Source: Armatimonadetes bacterium UBA5419
Lineage (GTDB): Bacteria > Armatimonadota > UBA10988
Length of the DNA: 30,262 nt
Assembly: GCA_002409445.1 (NCBI GenBank)
Contig: DHNJ01000247.1
Coordinates: forward strand, 9,007 to 39,268
Reading direction: 5' to 3'
This document shows, piece after piece, positions 7,520 through 15,366 of this stretch (position 1 is the first letter of the stretch; each line of letters opens with the position of its first letter). A model generated the notes under the pieces. The model ran no database searches, was not told where the DNA came from, and saw only the letters and a list, made by a program, of their open reading frames with translations. The translations under genes were made by a program, and so were the position numbers.

Positions 7520-9454
7520 TTATCGCTCGTCGGCAAGCACTTCGCCGGCGGGCGGTTCGGCGGGTCGGTGGTCGCGCTGGTGTGAGAGCGAGCGCCAATC
7601 CTGCCCGGTATCATACAGTGAGGTGCCACCCAATTCAAGCGGATTCGTCAACCAAGTCCGGAACCGATCCGTCGTGCTCCAGCCAGTTCCCGCGGAGGCA
7701 TAATCGCAAAATACAACCGCGCGTGTTCCATCAGAGACGCGCAAGGCGACGTTGGTTCCAGCCTCGGCAGCTAGTTCTGGGTCCAGTTGTCCGGTGACCT
7801 CTCCATCGACTCCCGTTGGTAGGTCGAACGTCCCCGCGGCGGCCGTGTTCAGTCGCTCGCTTAGACTTAAGACAACCGGACCGCGCACGAGGGCAACCTG
7901 GCCGTTGCCGTCTGGGGCGGCGACCGCGCGTACCGTTAGGTCGAAACGGAGTTCGAGGTGGTCGGCGCCGCGCCATTCGCGCTCTAGGCGCACATACCCG
8001 GCGCCCTCGACCTCCACCGGTTCACCGTTGATGCGCACCTGCCAGCGCGGGCTCCAGGCGGGGCTGCGCAGGACCAGGGTGAAGCGTTCGGGCTGCTCCA
8101 AATCCAGGCGCACCTGGGTTGTTGCGGCAAACGGATAGTCGCCGCTAAGGTGCAGGCCGAGTTGCTGGCCGGCGGGGGTGCTAACCATCGCGTGGCCGGG
8201 GGCGTACAGGTTAATGCACGGTGCGCCGTCGAGCGTGCCGACCGCCCAGCGCGGTGTGCGCAACAGGGCGCGCGGCCCGTTGACCACGCAGCAACTGAGG
8301 CCGACATCGGCATGCTGGATGTAGCTGGGGACGCGTTCGCCGTTGGGTGAGCTGAAGTAGGCCCACCAGCGGCCCGAGGGCATCATCGCGGGCAGCAGCG
8401 CGTTGTACAGGTTCCGCTCTAGCTCGTCGATCCAGCGCGGCTCGCCGGTCAGCTGCCAGAGGTGCTCGGCGTACTTCATCCAGGTCGCCGTCACGCAGGT
8501 CTCCATGGGCATGTCGAGCGGCTCGGTTTGCCGCGTGCGCCCATCGCACCACACCTCGCGCGACGTACCACAGCCGAGGATGGTCGTCTCGTGGGCCAGG
8601 ACACCCTCGCCCAGCGCCAGCGCGGCGCGCTTGTAGTCCTCGTTGCCCGTGGCGCGGTAGAGCTCGCAGAGGCCCTCGAAGCAGGACATCATCTCGTAGG
8701 CTTTGGCCGCGACATACTCCACCGGGCGGGCGCCGCTCAGCGCGGACTCGATGAGCCGCATGCCCTCCGGCGCGAGGGCGCTCGGGCGGCTCCAGGCCGC
8801 GACGATGTGCGCGGCGAAATCGAGGAAGCGCTGCTCGCCACTACGCTGGTAGAGTCGGACGATCGGTTCGAGCACGGAGCTGGTCGGCAGGCCCTTCCAC
8901 GCGGCGAAGCCGTAGTCGGGCAAGTTGGCGCCGCCGGGGCCAAACTGGGCGATCAGCGTGTCACCCGCGCGCATCGCGGCGGCGAGGGTACCCTGGGCGC
9001 CGGTGCGGTCGTACGCGGCGAGCAGACCGAGCAGCGCATACTTGCGCCCCCAGACATCCCAGCCGGCGCCGCGGTGCTCGCGGCTGCGGGTGCCCAGGTA
9101 GCCGTCGTCGTCGGCCGTGGCCACCAGTGCGGCGACCGCTTCATCGCGCACGCGCGCGGACCGGGGTGTCTGGAGGTAGGCGTCGGCGAGGGCCAGGCCG
9201 GTGAACCACTTGCCCCAGTACTCGCAGCGCCAGTCGCCGTCACCAACCTCGGTCTTATCGCGGAAAGGGGCGATCAAAGGTTCTAACGGCTGCTCGACGA
9301 GTCCGTGCTGGGCGCAGGCGGTCAGGCGGGCGCCCAGCCAGCCCGTGAACTGGACCGCGCCGGGCCCGGCTGCGCCGGCAGCATCAGCCGCGCTCGCAGC
9401 GCCACCGACGGCCAAACCGAGACCAAGCAGGCCGACCGTGTAGCCGGGGCGCAT
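7520..9454 (-). CDS. Secreted GH127-like (DUF1680) glycoside hydrolase, putative beta-L-arabinofuranosidase family
   Basis: The 644-aa protein starts with a signal peptide (MRPGYTVGLLGLGLAVGGAASA), then an alpha/alpha barrel typical of DUF1680/GH127 to about residue 420, then beta-sandwich domains. Founding members of the family use a zinc-held cysteine nucleophile. The matching residues appear here: E318 and C320 in METC, the pair C388-C389 in GLSCCVVNG, and E300 in TSREVW as the probable acid/base, two residues further from the ETC motif than in the best-studied enzyme. The active site therefore looks intact, although GH127-clan members differ in substrate and arabinofuranose is only a guess. 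Export suggests action on polymers outside the cytoplasm. It is divergent from the gene at 9547 and followed after 18 nt by a LacI-family regulator. Confidence 0.88.
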   Translation of the reverse strand: MRPGYTVGLLGLGLAVGGAASAADAAGAAGPGAVQFTGWLGARLTACAQHGLVEQPLEPLIAPFRDKTEVGDGDWRCEYWGKWFTGLALADAYLQTPRSARVRDEAVAALVATADDDGYLGTRSREHRGAGWDVWGRKYALLGLLAAYDRTGAQGTLAAAMRAGDTLIAQFGPGGANLPDYGFAAWKGLPTSSVLEPIVRLYQRSGEQRFLDFAAHIVAAWSRPSALAPEGMRLIESALSGARPVEYVAAKAYEMMSCFEGLCELYRATGNEDYKRAALALGEGVLAHETTILGCGTSREVWCDGRTRQTEPLDMPMETCVTATWMKYAEHLWQLTGEPRWIDELERNLYNALLPAMMPSGRWWAYFSSPNGERVPSYIQHADVGLSCCVVNGPRALLRTPRWAVGTLDGAPCINLYAPGHAMVSTPAGQQLGLHLSGDYPFAATTQVRLDLEQPERFTLVLRSPAWSPRWQVRINGEPVEVEGAGYVRLEREWRGADHLELRFDLTVRAVAAPDGNGQVALVRGPVVLSLSERLNTAAAGTFDLPTGVDGEVTGQLDPELAAEAGTNVALRVSDGTRAVVFCDYASAGTGWSTTDRFRTWLTNPLELGGTSLYDTGQDWRSLSHQRDHRPAEPPAGEVLADER

Positions 9455-9481
9455 CCTACCGGCCCCCTAGGCAGGAGAACG

Positions 9482-9514
9482 GCGCGCTAGGCGGAAGCAT
9501 GCCGCCAGCGGCGC
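9482..9514. promoter_or_regulatory. Long imperfect inverted repeat in the divergent promoter region
   Basis: Arms 9482-9494 and 9502-9514 (13 nt each) are complementary over 12 pairs, with one unpaired base on each side, around the 7-nt centre AAGCATG. It is the only notable structure in the 92-nt gap between the divergent genes starting at 9454 and 9547. No clear -10 hexamer was found in this very GC-rich gap. The repeat could be an operator for the nearby LacI proteins or an mRNA structure; neither is shown. Confidence 0.3.
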
Positions 9515-9546
9515 GGCCACCAGGCGTCAGGCGTCGGGAGACGAAC

Positions 9547-11703
9547 GTGAATGTCAGCGACCTACCCATTGGGAGCAACCCTCCCGCGCTGGTACTTTCC
9601 CATTTTCCCAATCGCCTAATCACCTTCGTATGGCGCAACTGGGAGTTGGTACCCCCATCACGACTCGCCGAGGTGCTGCAGACGTCTACGGACAACGTCA
9701 TCGCGCTCGCGGCCCATCTCGGCCTGCGGGTCCCGCCGCGCGTCTCCCCAGCCTGGCTGCAGCGAGGCTACGTCACGCTGATCCGCGCCAACTGGCATCT
9801 CCTTCCGTATGATCAATTGTTGGTCCTGTTGGGCTGGAGCGCAGATCAACTCGATTTTGCCTTGCGCGAGGATGATTTCCTCTGGATTAAGCTGGGCTTG
9901 TTGAAGCCCGCCTGCGCGCCGCTGGCGTGGGCCGAATTGGACGTCGCGGAGCGCGAGGCGGCGGCGAAGGTGCGCGACCTGCTGGAGTTGCACTTTCCGA
10001 CGCGACACGAGCCTGACGCCGATCCGCCCTTCGGCTTCCTCCGTGAGTTGGCCCGACCACCGGCGCGTGTGACGCAGCCACGGACCGACGCGCCGTTCGA
10101 CTCGCGGATCATCTACAGCTACGCCGCGGTCTACGGCGACCCGCTGTTGGAGCCCGAACTGGACCCGTTCCCCGCGGGGCTGCTGGCGCGGCTGGCGGAC
10201 CACGGGGTCAACGGGGTCTGGCTGCAAGGGCTGCTCTACACGCTGTTCCCGTGGGCCGCCGCCGGCGAACGGTCGGCGGGCTGGGAGCGGCGGCTGGCCG
10301 CGCTCGAGTCGCTGTGCGCGCGGGCCGGGCGGTATGGAGTCGGGGTGCACCTGTATCTCAACGAGCCACGGGCCATGCCGTTCGACTTCTTCGACGCCAA
10401 TCCCGACCTGAAGGGCGTCGAGCACCCACAACTGGGTCAGGCCTCGCTGTGCACCTCGCAGCCGGCGGTGCTCGACTACCTGCGCACGGCCACCGAGCAT
10501 CTGTTCCGCCACGTGCCGCAGCTGGCCGGCTTCTTCACGATCTCGATGAGCGAGAACCCGACGCACTGCTGGTCGCACCACCGCGGTGCGCAGTGCCCGC
10601 GCTGTGCGGATCGCGACATGGCCGAAGTGATCGCCGAGGTCAACACCGCGCTGGCCGAAGGCGCGTGGGCGGCGAAGCCCGACGCGCAGGCGACGGCCTG
10701 GGCCTGGGCCTGGCCGAATGAGGTGGACCTGCGGGCCATCGATTTGCTGCCGGCGGGCATGCGGGTGCAGGCGACGAGCGAGGAACAGCTCGTAACTCGA
10801 GTCGGTGGGGTCGAGGGCGCGGTGGTCGACTACACCATATCGCAGCCGGGTCCCGGGCCGAAGGCGCCGCGGATCTGGGCGCGGGCACAGGAGCGCGGCC
10901 TGCCGACGAGCGCGAAGATCCAGGCCAACAACACCTGGGAGCTGTCCTCGGTGCCTTGGATCCCGGTGCCACACCTGGTCGAGGAACATGTCAACCGGCT
11001 GCGCGAACTGGGCGTCGACGGCATCCAGTTGAGTTGGACCCTGGGCGGTTGGCCCTCGCCGAACCACGAGGTGGTCACCGCGAGCGCCGACGAGGTGCTG
11101 CGGCGCCGGTACGGCGAGAAGGCGGCGCCGGTGGTCATCGAGGCTTGCCGGCTGTTCGCCCGCGCGTTCCGCGAGTATCCGTTCCACATCGGCGTGGCCT
11201 ACAACGGTCCGCAGCAGCTGGGCCCGGCGAACCTGCTCTATCCGGAGCCGACCGGCTGGAACGCGACGATGGTCTGTTTCGCCTACGACACGCTAGGTGC
11301 CTGGCGTGCGATCTACCCCGAGGACGTCTTCGAGAACCAGTGGCGCAAGCTCTCCGAGGGTTGGCAGGACGGCTTGGAGCTGCTGCGGAGCTACGGCGGC
11401 TGGGAGCGCGACCCGGCGCTGGCCGATCTGGAGCGCGTCGCGGACGCCTGCTGGTGCCACTTCCGCTCGGTCTACCACCAGGTCTTCTTCACCCGCCGCC
11501 GCGAGTCCGCCGACCCGGTCACCCGCGCCGCGGTGCGCGACGTGATCGCGGCCGAACTGGACATCGCCAAGCGCCTCGAAGGTCTGGTCCGCGCCGACTC
11601 GCGCTTCGGCTTCGAGGCGACCAACCACTACTACTACACGGTCAACGACCTGCGCGAGAAGGTAATCAACTGCGCGCAGCTGCTGGAGATGTGGAGCGCC
11701 TAG
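9547..11703 (+). CDS. Putative uncharacterised TIM-barrel glycosidase-like protein with N-terminal tandem helical repeat
   Basis: I cannot assign a named family. The 718-aa product has no signal peptide. GTG at 9547 is preferred because GGGAGA lies 6 nt upstream; an in-frame ATG at 9499 would add 16 basic residues. Residues about 24-115 hold two related helical units (WRNWELVPPSRLAEVL... and RANWHLLPYDQLLVLL...), ending in REDDFLWIKLG. From about 185 the sequence looks like an alpha/beta barrel: IIYSYAAVYGD, GVNGVWLQGLL, YGVGVHLYLNEPR, LAGFFTISMSENPTHC and GVDGIQLSWTLGGWPSPN. E336 in SMSENP and E273 in YLNEPR are candidate catalytic or binding acids. A CPRC pair follows near 350. The C-terminal about 150 residues are helical. 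A cytoplasmic enzyme acting on imported oligosaccharides would fit the context. Confidence 0.8.
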   Translation: MNVSDLPIGSNPPALVLSHFPNRLITFVWRNWELVPPSRLAEVLQTSTDNVIALAAHLGLRVPPRVSPAWLQRGYVTLIRANWHLLPYDQLLVLLGWSADQLDFALREDDFLWIKLGLLKPACAPLAWAELDVAEREAAAKVRDLLELHFPTRHEPDADPPFGFLRELARPPARVTQPRTDAPFDSRIIYSYAAVYGDPLLEPELDPFPAGLLARLADHGVNGVWLQGLLYTLFPWAAAGERSAGWERRLAALESLCARAGRYGVGVHLYLNEPRAMPFDFFDANPDLKGVEHPQLGQASLCTSQPAVLDYLRTATEHLFRHVPQLAGFFTISMSENPTHCWSHHRGAQCPRCADRDMAEVIAEVNTALAEGAWAAKPDAQATAWAWAWPNEVDLRAIDLLPAGMRVQATSEEQLVTRVGGVEGAVVDYTISQPGPGPKAPRIWARAQERGLPTSAKIQANNTWELSSVPWIPVPHLVEEHVNRLRELGVDGIQLSWTLGGWPSPNHEVVTASADEVLRRRYGEKAAPVVIEACRLFARAFREYPFHIGVAYNGPQQLGPANLLYPEPTGWNATMVCFAYDTLGAWRAIYPEDVFENQWRKLSEGWQDGLELLRSYGGWERDPALADLERVADACWCHFRSVYHQVFFTRRRESADPVTRAAVRDVIAAELDIAKRLEGLVRADSRFGFEATNHYYYTVNDLREKVINCAQLLEMWSA

Positions 11704-11710
11704 CGCAGCC

Positions 11711-11731
11711 CTGCCCCTGGCACGGGGTCAG
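11711..11731. terminator. Small hairpin between convergent genes
   Basis: CTGCCCC and GGGG(T)CAG pair into a 7-bp stem with one bulged T around a TGGCAC loop. It sits in the 24-nt gap between the stop at 11703 and the convergent stop at 11728, overlapping the latter. It could serve as a short two-way terminator, although no T-run is present on either side. Confidence 0.33.
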
Positions 11732-13431
11732 CCGATGACCGCGGCGCCCCGGCGGCGGCCGATGAGGCTGGCTAGGCCGAGGACGGCGATGGTCACGAGG
11801 ACTAGGGCCACGCCATAGGCGGCGCCGCGGGCGAAGTAGGCGGCGCGGAACTGGCCGAAGATCTCCATCGATACCGGGCGGTTGGCCGGGGTGTAGAGGA
11901 CGATCGAGGCGACAAACTCGCCGACGGCGGCGATGAACGCGAGCAGTGCGGCGACCAGCGCGCCCGGTGCGACCAGCGGCAGGACGACGGTCGTTAGCAC
12001 GCGCGCGGGCGGGGAACCGAGGGTGGCCGCGGCCTCCTCGAGGCTTGGGTCGACCTGGGCCAGCGAGGCGCCGACCGCCCGCACCGTCAGCGGGATCGAG
12101 CGGACGAAGTAGGCCAGCGGCAGGATCGTGTAGGTGCCGAGCCAGACGAAGCGGCCCATGGCCGGCTGGTGCACGCTGAACCAACCGGCAAGCGCGAGGC
12201 CGGTGACCGTGCCGGGGATCGCATAGGGCAGCACGGCCAGGGCCTGGGCCAGGCCGCGGCCGCGAAAGCGGACTCGGGCCAGGAGCCAGGCGGCGAGCAC
12301 GGCGAAGAAGACATTGGCCGCGGTGGCCTGGGTGGCCATGGCCAGGCTGTTGATCAGGGGCACCTGCCCGGCCGGCTCGGAGAGGGCGAAGCGCCAGGCG
12401 GTGAGGCTGTAGCTGGGCGGGACGATCTGGGTGGTCCAGGCGGCATCGTCGGCAAAGCTCAGTAGGACGAGCATCAGGTGGGGCAGGAGCAGGACTAGCG
12501 TGGCCAGCGCGCCGACCGCCGCGAGCGCCCAGCGGCCGAGCCCGTGGCTCAGCGGCACCCGGCGCCGCTCGGCGCCCTTGCCCCCGCCGCGGTAGTCGCC
12601 GCGCCCCTCGACCCACTGCAGCAGCAGCAGAAACAGCACGCAGACCAGCGCGAGGACCACCGTCTCGGCATGCATCAGCGACAGTGAGGTGCGCTGACGC
12701 GATTCGAGCAGCTGGGTGGTCAGCACGCGGACGCCGCCGAGCACGTACGGCGCGGTGAAGCTGGCCATCGATTGCATGAAGCAGAGCAGCGCGGCGGCGA
12801 CGAGCGCGGGGGTGAGCAGCGGCAGGGTGACAGTGAACAGGCGGCGGGCCGGGCTGGCGCCAAGGCTGGCGGCCGCCTCCAGCCGCGACTCGTCGAGGCG
12901 GGCGAGGCCGGCGGAGACGAAGGCGTAGAAGTAGACGTAGAAGCTGTAGGCATGGACCGCGAGCACCGCGCCGTAGCCACGGAAGGCCCAGGGCGGGCGG
13001 TCGAGGCTGAACAGGGCCTGCACCAGGCGGGTGACGATGCCGCTGGGGGCGTAGAGGAAGTAGAAGGCCATGGCCCCGACCAGCGGCGGCAGCAGCAGCG
13101 GGACGAGCGCGACGGCGGCGATGATGCGGCGGCCGGGGAAGTCGTGGCGGGCGACGAGAAAGGCCAGCGGGATGCCGATCGCCGCGGAGAGCACGACGGT
13201 CAGTAGCGAGATAGTCAGCGAGTTCCGCAGGGCTTCGAGTTCGATGTTCGGTAAGCCGTCACCGAGCCCGAAGAACAACTCTCGCCAGCCCGAGAGATCG
13301 AGGTGCCAGGTGCTGTCGCGCCACTCGAAGAGGCTGGCGGTGAACAGGCGGGTATAGGGGCCGGCGACGAGCCAAAGGAGGACGCCGCCGACCCCGAGGA
13401 TCAGCAGAACGCGCAGCGGGCCGCGATTCAC
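11728..13431 (-). CDS. ABC transporter permease, fused two-domain (FbpB type)
   Basis: This inner-membrane protein of 567 aa contains two permease halves in one chain, as in ferric-iron and phosphonate/thiamine-type importers. Each half ends with a cytoplasmic EAA loop that docks the ATPase: EAAASLGASPARR near 185 and EAAATLGSPPARV near 466. About twelve hydrophobic segments are visible. The GTG at 13431 forms a GTGA overlap with the stop of the binding-protein gene, giving a start MNRGPLRVLLILGV with a basic residue before the first membrane segment; an ATG 45 nt upstream is less likely. Translational coupling with the binding protein is expected. The ATPase subunit that should follow is absent: the next gene is convergent. 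The substrate is uncertain (iron, phosphonate, polyamine or other small solutes). Confidence 0.92.
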   Translation of the reverse strand: MNRGPLRVLLILGVGGVLLWLVAGPYTRLFTASLFEWRDSTWHLDLSGWRELFFGLGDGLPNIELEALRNSLTISLLTVVLSAAIGIPLAFLVARHDFPGRRIIAAVALVPLLLPPLVGAMAFYFLYAPSGIVTRLVQALFSLDRPPWAFRGYGAVLAVHAYSFYVYFYAFVSAGLARLDESRLEAAASLGASPARRLFTVTLPLLTPALVAAALLCFMQSMASFTAPYVLGGVRVLTTQLLESRQRTSLSLMHAETVVLALVCVLFLLLLQWVEGRGDYRGGGKGAERRRVPLSHGLGRWALAAVGALATLVLLLPHLMLVLLSFADDAAWTTQIVPPSYSLTAWRFALSEPAGQVPLINSLAMATQATAANVFFAVLAAWLLARVRFRGRGLAQALAVLPYAIPGTVTGLALAGWFSVHQPAMGRFVWLGTYTILPLAYFVRSIPLTVRAVGASLAQVDPSLEEAAATLGSPPARVLTTVVLPLVAPGALVAALLAFIAAVGEFVASIVLYTPANRPVSMEIFGQFRAAYFARGAAYGVALVLVTIAVLGLASLIGRRRGAAVIG

Positions 13432-14492
13432 GACGTGCCGCGCCCCTTGATCGTCGTGTTCCAGCGGCGCATCCACTCGTCGCCGTCGGTGCGCACCTGC
13501 TCCCAGTCGACGTGCAGCTCAGGGATGACCGCCGGCAAGTCGCTAGGCAACTCGAGGCCCGGTAGGTCGATTGCCGGCAGGCAGTAGAACTGCTCGGCGG
13601 CGAAGGCCATCTGGGCGGGGGCGGTCGCCCATTCGTAGAAGATCTCGGCCTCGCGGCGGTGCTTGGTGCCAGCGACGATGCCGATCGCGTCGACCACCAT
13701 CGGGCTGCCGGACTTGGGCAGGACGTAGCCCAGTTGGTAGTCGTGGTCACGTCGCTGGATGAAGACATCGCGCAGGTTCCAGACCGTCAGGACGCCCTCC
13801 TGCGCCTGGAACTGGCGGAAGAGGAGGGCCGGGTCGGCAGCGTAGGTGACCGTGTTGGCGTCGAGGCGGGTGAGCCACTCGAAGCCGGCGTCGATGGAGG
13901 GGGCGCGCTGGATCATCGCGGCGATGAAGCTGCGCATCGTGCCCGAACTGAGCGGGTCACGGATGATGATCTTGTCCTTCCAGCGTGCATCGAGCAGGTC
14001 GTCCCAGTCGGCGGGTGCATCCTGCTTGCGGACCGCCGCGGAGTTGTAGACGATGACTCCCGGCGTCAGCCACTGGCCGTACCAATGGTCGGTGGAATCT
14101 CGCCGCTCGGGGGCGATGCGGTCGGCCCAGGTGGGCTTGTACGGTTCAAGCAGGCCCAGTTCGGTAGCTTGGGCGTAGGTCGTGTGCGGCGCGCCCCACC
14201 AGACGTCGGCGATGGGGTTGGCCTGCTCCGCGCGGAGGCGGTCGAAAACCTGCTGGGCGCCCATGTCGACCGTCTCGAGGGTGATCTCGGGGTGGTCGGC
14301 GGCCCAGCGTTCGGCGAACGGCTCGAGCATCTCGCGGCCGTGGGGGGTGTAGACGGTCAGCTTGGTGGTCGGCGCGCCGCCGGTCGCGGGCGTCGCGGGG
14401 CCCTCGGTCGGCCGGGGCGGAGCGCAAGCGGCCAGGGCTAGCAGCAGGGCGGCGCACGCCAACAGATGATGGCGAGGTAAGCAGGTGTTCAT
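13428..14492 (-). CDS. ABC transporter substrate-binding lipoprotein (family 1, iron/phosphonate-like)
   Basis: The 354-aa protein captures the solute for the fused permease encoded directly downstream. The N-terminus is a lipoprotein signal: hydrophobic stretch to residue 20, lipobox LAAC with C23. A Pro/Thr-rich tether follows to about 42, then a two-lobed binding fold beginning KLTVYTPHGREMLEPF. Diagnostic segments are DVWWGAPHTTYAQATELGLL, TPGVIVYNSAAV, DPLSSGTM and VDAIGIVAGTKHRREAEIFYEW, typical of AfuA/FbpA-like proteins. The conserved tyrosine pair used for iron binding is not obvious (AEQFYCLP has a single Tyr), so ferric iron is not assured. ATG at 14492 is supported by GGAGGG 6 nt upstream. 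Its stop overlaps the permease GTG start by two bases. Confidence 0.93.
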   Translation of the reverse strand: MNTCLPRHHLLACAALLLALAACAPPRPTEGPATPATGGAPTTKLTVYTPHGREMLEPFAERWAADHPEITLETVDMGAQQVFDRLRAEQANPIADVWWGAPHTTYAQATELGLLEPYKPTWADRIAPERRDSTDHWYGQWLTPGVIVYNSAAVRKQDAPADWDDLLDARWKDKIIIRDPLSSGTMRSFIAAMIQRAPSIDAGFEWLTRLDANTVTYAADPALLFRQFQAQEGVLTVWNLRDVFIQRRDHDYQLGYVLPKSGSPMVVDAIGIVAGTKHRREAEIFYEWATAPAQMAFAAEQFYCLPAIDLPGLELPSDLPAVIPELHVDWEQVRTDGDEWMRRWNTTIKGRGTS

Positions 14493-14534
14493 CGGCAACC
14501 CTCCGGGCAACAGCGTACTACGCCGGGTCTTGGC

Positions 14535-14547
14535 GTGTACAATACAC
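14535..14547. promoter_or_regulatory. Palindrome GTGTA-CAA-TACAC with -10-like hexamers in a divergent intergenic region
   Basis: A perfect 5+5 inverted repeat with a 3-nt centre lies between the divergent starts at 14492 and 14614. It contains TACAAT (14538-14543, plus strand), a good -10 hexamer for the downstream operon. Read on the minus strand it gives TATTGT, a weaker -10 for the binding-protein gene. No strong -35 hexamer was found. A regulator binding the palindrome could control both directions. The half-site spacing differs from the GalR consensus, so the nearby LacI proteins are not an obvious match. Confidence 0.38.
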
Positions 14548-14613
14548 GAGGGCCGCGCGGGCGGGGCGCGCGGCGAGGCGCGGGCTGGAGTCCGCGTGGC
14601 GGCGGAGTAGCGT

Positions 14614-15126
14614 GTGACTGCAGCGGTGGTCTCCATACGGCTCGCGGCGAGCGACCTGGCCCGTCTCATGGCGGACAGCCCGTTCGGCATTCGGCTCACG
14701 CTGGCCCAAGACCATTTTGTTGTCCGCCGCAAGATTGCGTTGTTCCAGGCGCGCGCCCGCGTCTACCCCGAGGTCGCCGGCAGCCGGCTGCGGTTCGTCA
14801 TTCCCTTCGAGGACTTGAGCGTCGACCGCGGCGTCGGCGGCTTGCTGCGCGGCGCGCTGCAGATCATCTGGCGCGCGCTCGAGACCCGCCTCGACCGGTT
14901 CGTGGCCAAGGCGCTGGCCGACCGCGGCCTGCCCTGGGAGATGGTCTGGGTCGACAACATCGAGGACACGCGCGGCCGCGCGATTACTGTCAATGTGTCG
15001 TTGACCGTCTTGAACCAGTACTTGCTCGACCGGGGCGTGACGCACGGCTTGACGATGCGCATCGAGGCGCTTGACGTCTCGCCGGCGGCGCTGGAGCTGG
15101 CCCTGGACCTCACGCCGGCCCCTTGA
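14614..15126 (+). CDS. Conserved-looking hypothetical protein, first gene of operon
   Basis: I do not recognise this 170-aa protein. It has no signal peptide or membrane segment. It is built of alternating short strands and amphipathic helices (SDLARLMADSPFGIRLTL, FVVRRKIALFQARARVYPEV, LRFVIPFEDLSV) and closes with VSLTVLNQYLLDRGV and a strand-rich end. That ending resembles the strand pattern of the next small protein (PAALNLVFERFV...), so the two may share a fold; lipid-binding or SMP/LmeA-like folds are possible but unproven. The GTG at 14614 has GGAG about 9 nt upstream. The gene starts a tightly packed operon with a secreted glycosidase and a beta-helix protein. Codon use matches its neighbours, so it is a real gene rather than a shadow. 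Confidence 0.72.
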   Translation: MTAAVVSIRLAASDLARLMADSPFGIRLTLAQDHFVVRRKIALFQARARVYPEVAGSRLRFVIPFEDLSVDRGVGGLLRGALQIIWRALETRLDRFVAKALADRGLPWEMVWVDNIEDTRGRAITVNVSLTVLNQYLLDRGVTHGLTMRIEALDVSPAALELALDLTPAP

Positions 15127-15141
15127 CCGAGGAGAAGCTAG

Positions 15142-15366
15142 GTGGACGAAACACCGGAGCAGACCAGCCGTATCCATCTCGATCCCGCCGCACTGAACCT
15201 GGTGTTCGAGCGCTTCGTCAACCAGCCGGGCAAGCTGACGGTCGCCTTCGTCGACGGGTTGCTGCGGATTGAGGCGGAGGGGCTGACGATCCTGCTGCGC
15301 TCGATCGACTTGGACGCCACCGGCGCCGGGGTGACGCTGAACATGGACCGCGGGGCGACGGAGTGA
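15142..15366 (+). CDS. Small hypothetical protein (74 aa)
   Basis: This 74-aa protein of unknown function is amphipathic and acidic, with no signal peptide. After an N-terminal hydrophilic part, ALNLVFERFVNQ looks like a helix, followed by strands LTVAFVDGLLRIEAEGL, TILLRSIDLDA and GVTLNM. The pattern suggests one half of a beta-rich fold, perhaps partnering the upstream 170-aa protein. The GTG at 15142 has GAGGAG 8 nt upstream. It lies 15 nt after the preceding stop, and its TGA overlaps the GTG start of the glycosidase gene (GTGA), which supports genuine translation and coupling. Confidence 0.68.
   Translation: MDETPEQTSRIHLDPAALNLVFERFVNQPGKLTVAFVDGLLRIEAEGLTILLRSIDLDATGAGVTLNMDRGATE

Noticed and set aside
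9658..11187. 509-codon antisense frame opposite the putative glycosidase
   Set aside because: The plus-strand reading shows barrel-like hydrophobic periodicity and a strong ribosome site; the antisense frame is Arg/Gln-rich and featureless.
11666..12616. 316-codon frame overlapping the ABC permease
   Set aside because: It is a frame-shifted reading of the permease, rich in Arg/Pro/Gly, with no membrane or family signature.
14535..14547. Palindrome read as a GalR-type operator
   Set aside because: The GTG...CAC half-sites are 7 nt apart, while the GalR consensus has 10 nt between them; I keep it as a generic operator candidate.
13428..14732. An 80-residue N-terminal extension on the binding protein from the upstream ATG
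   Set aside because: The extension is Arg/Ser/Thr-rich, overlaps the divergent gene and would bury the lipoprotein signal; ATG 14492 has a good ribosome site.
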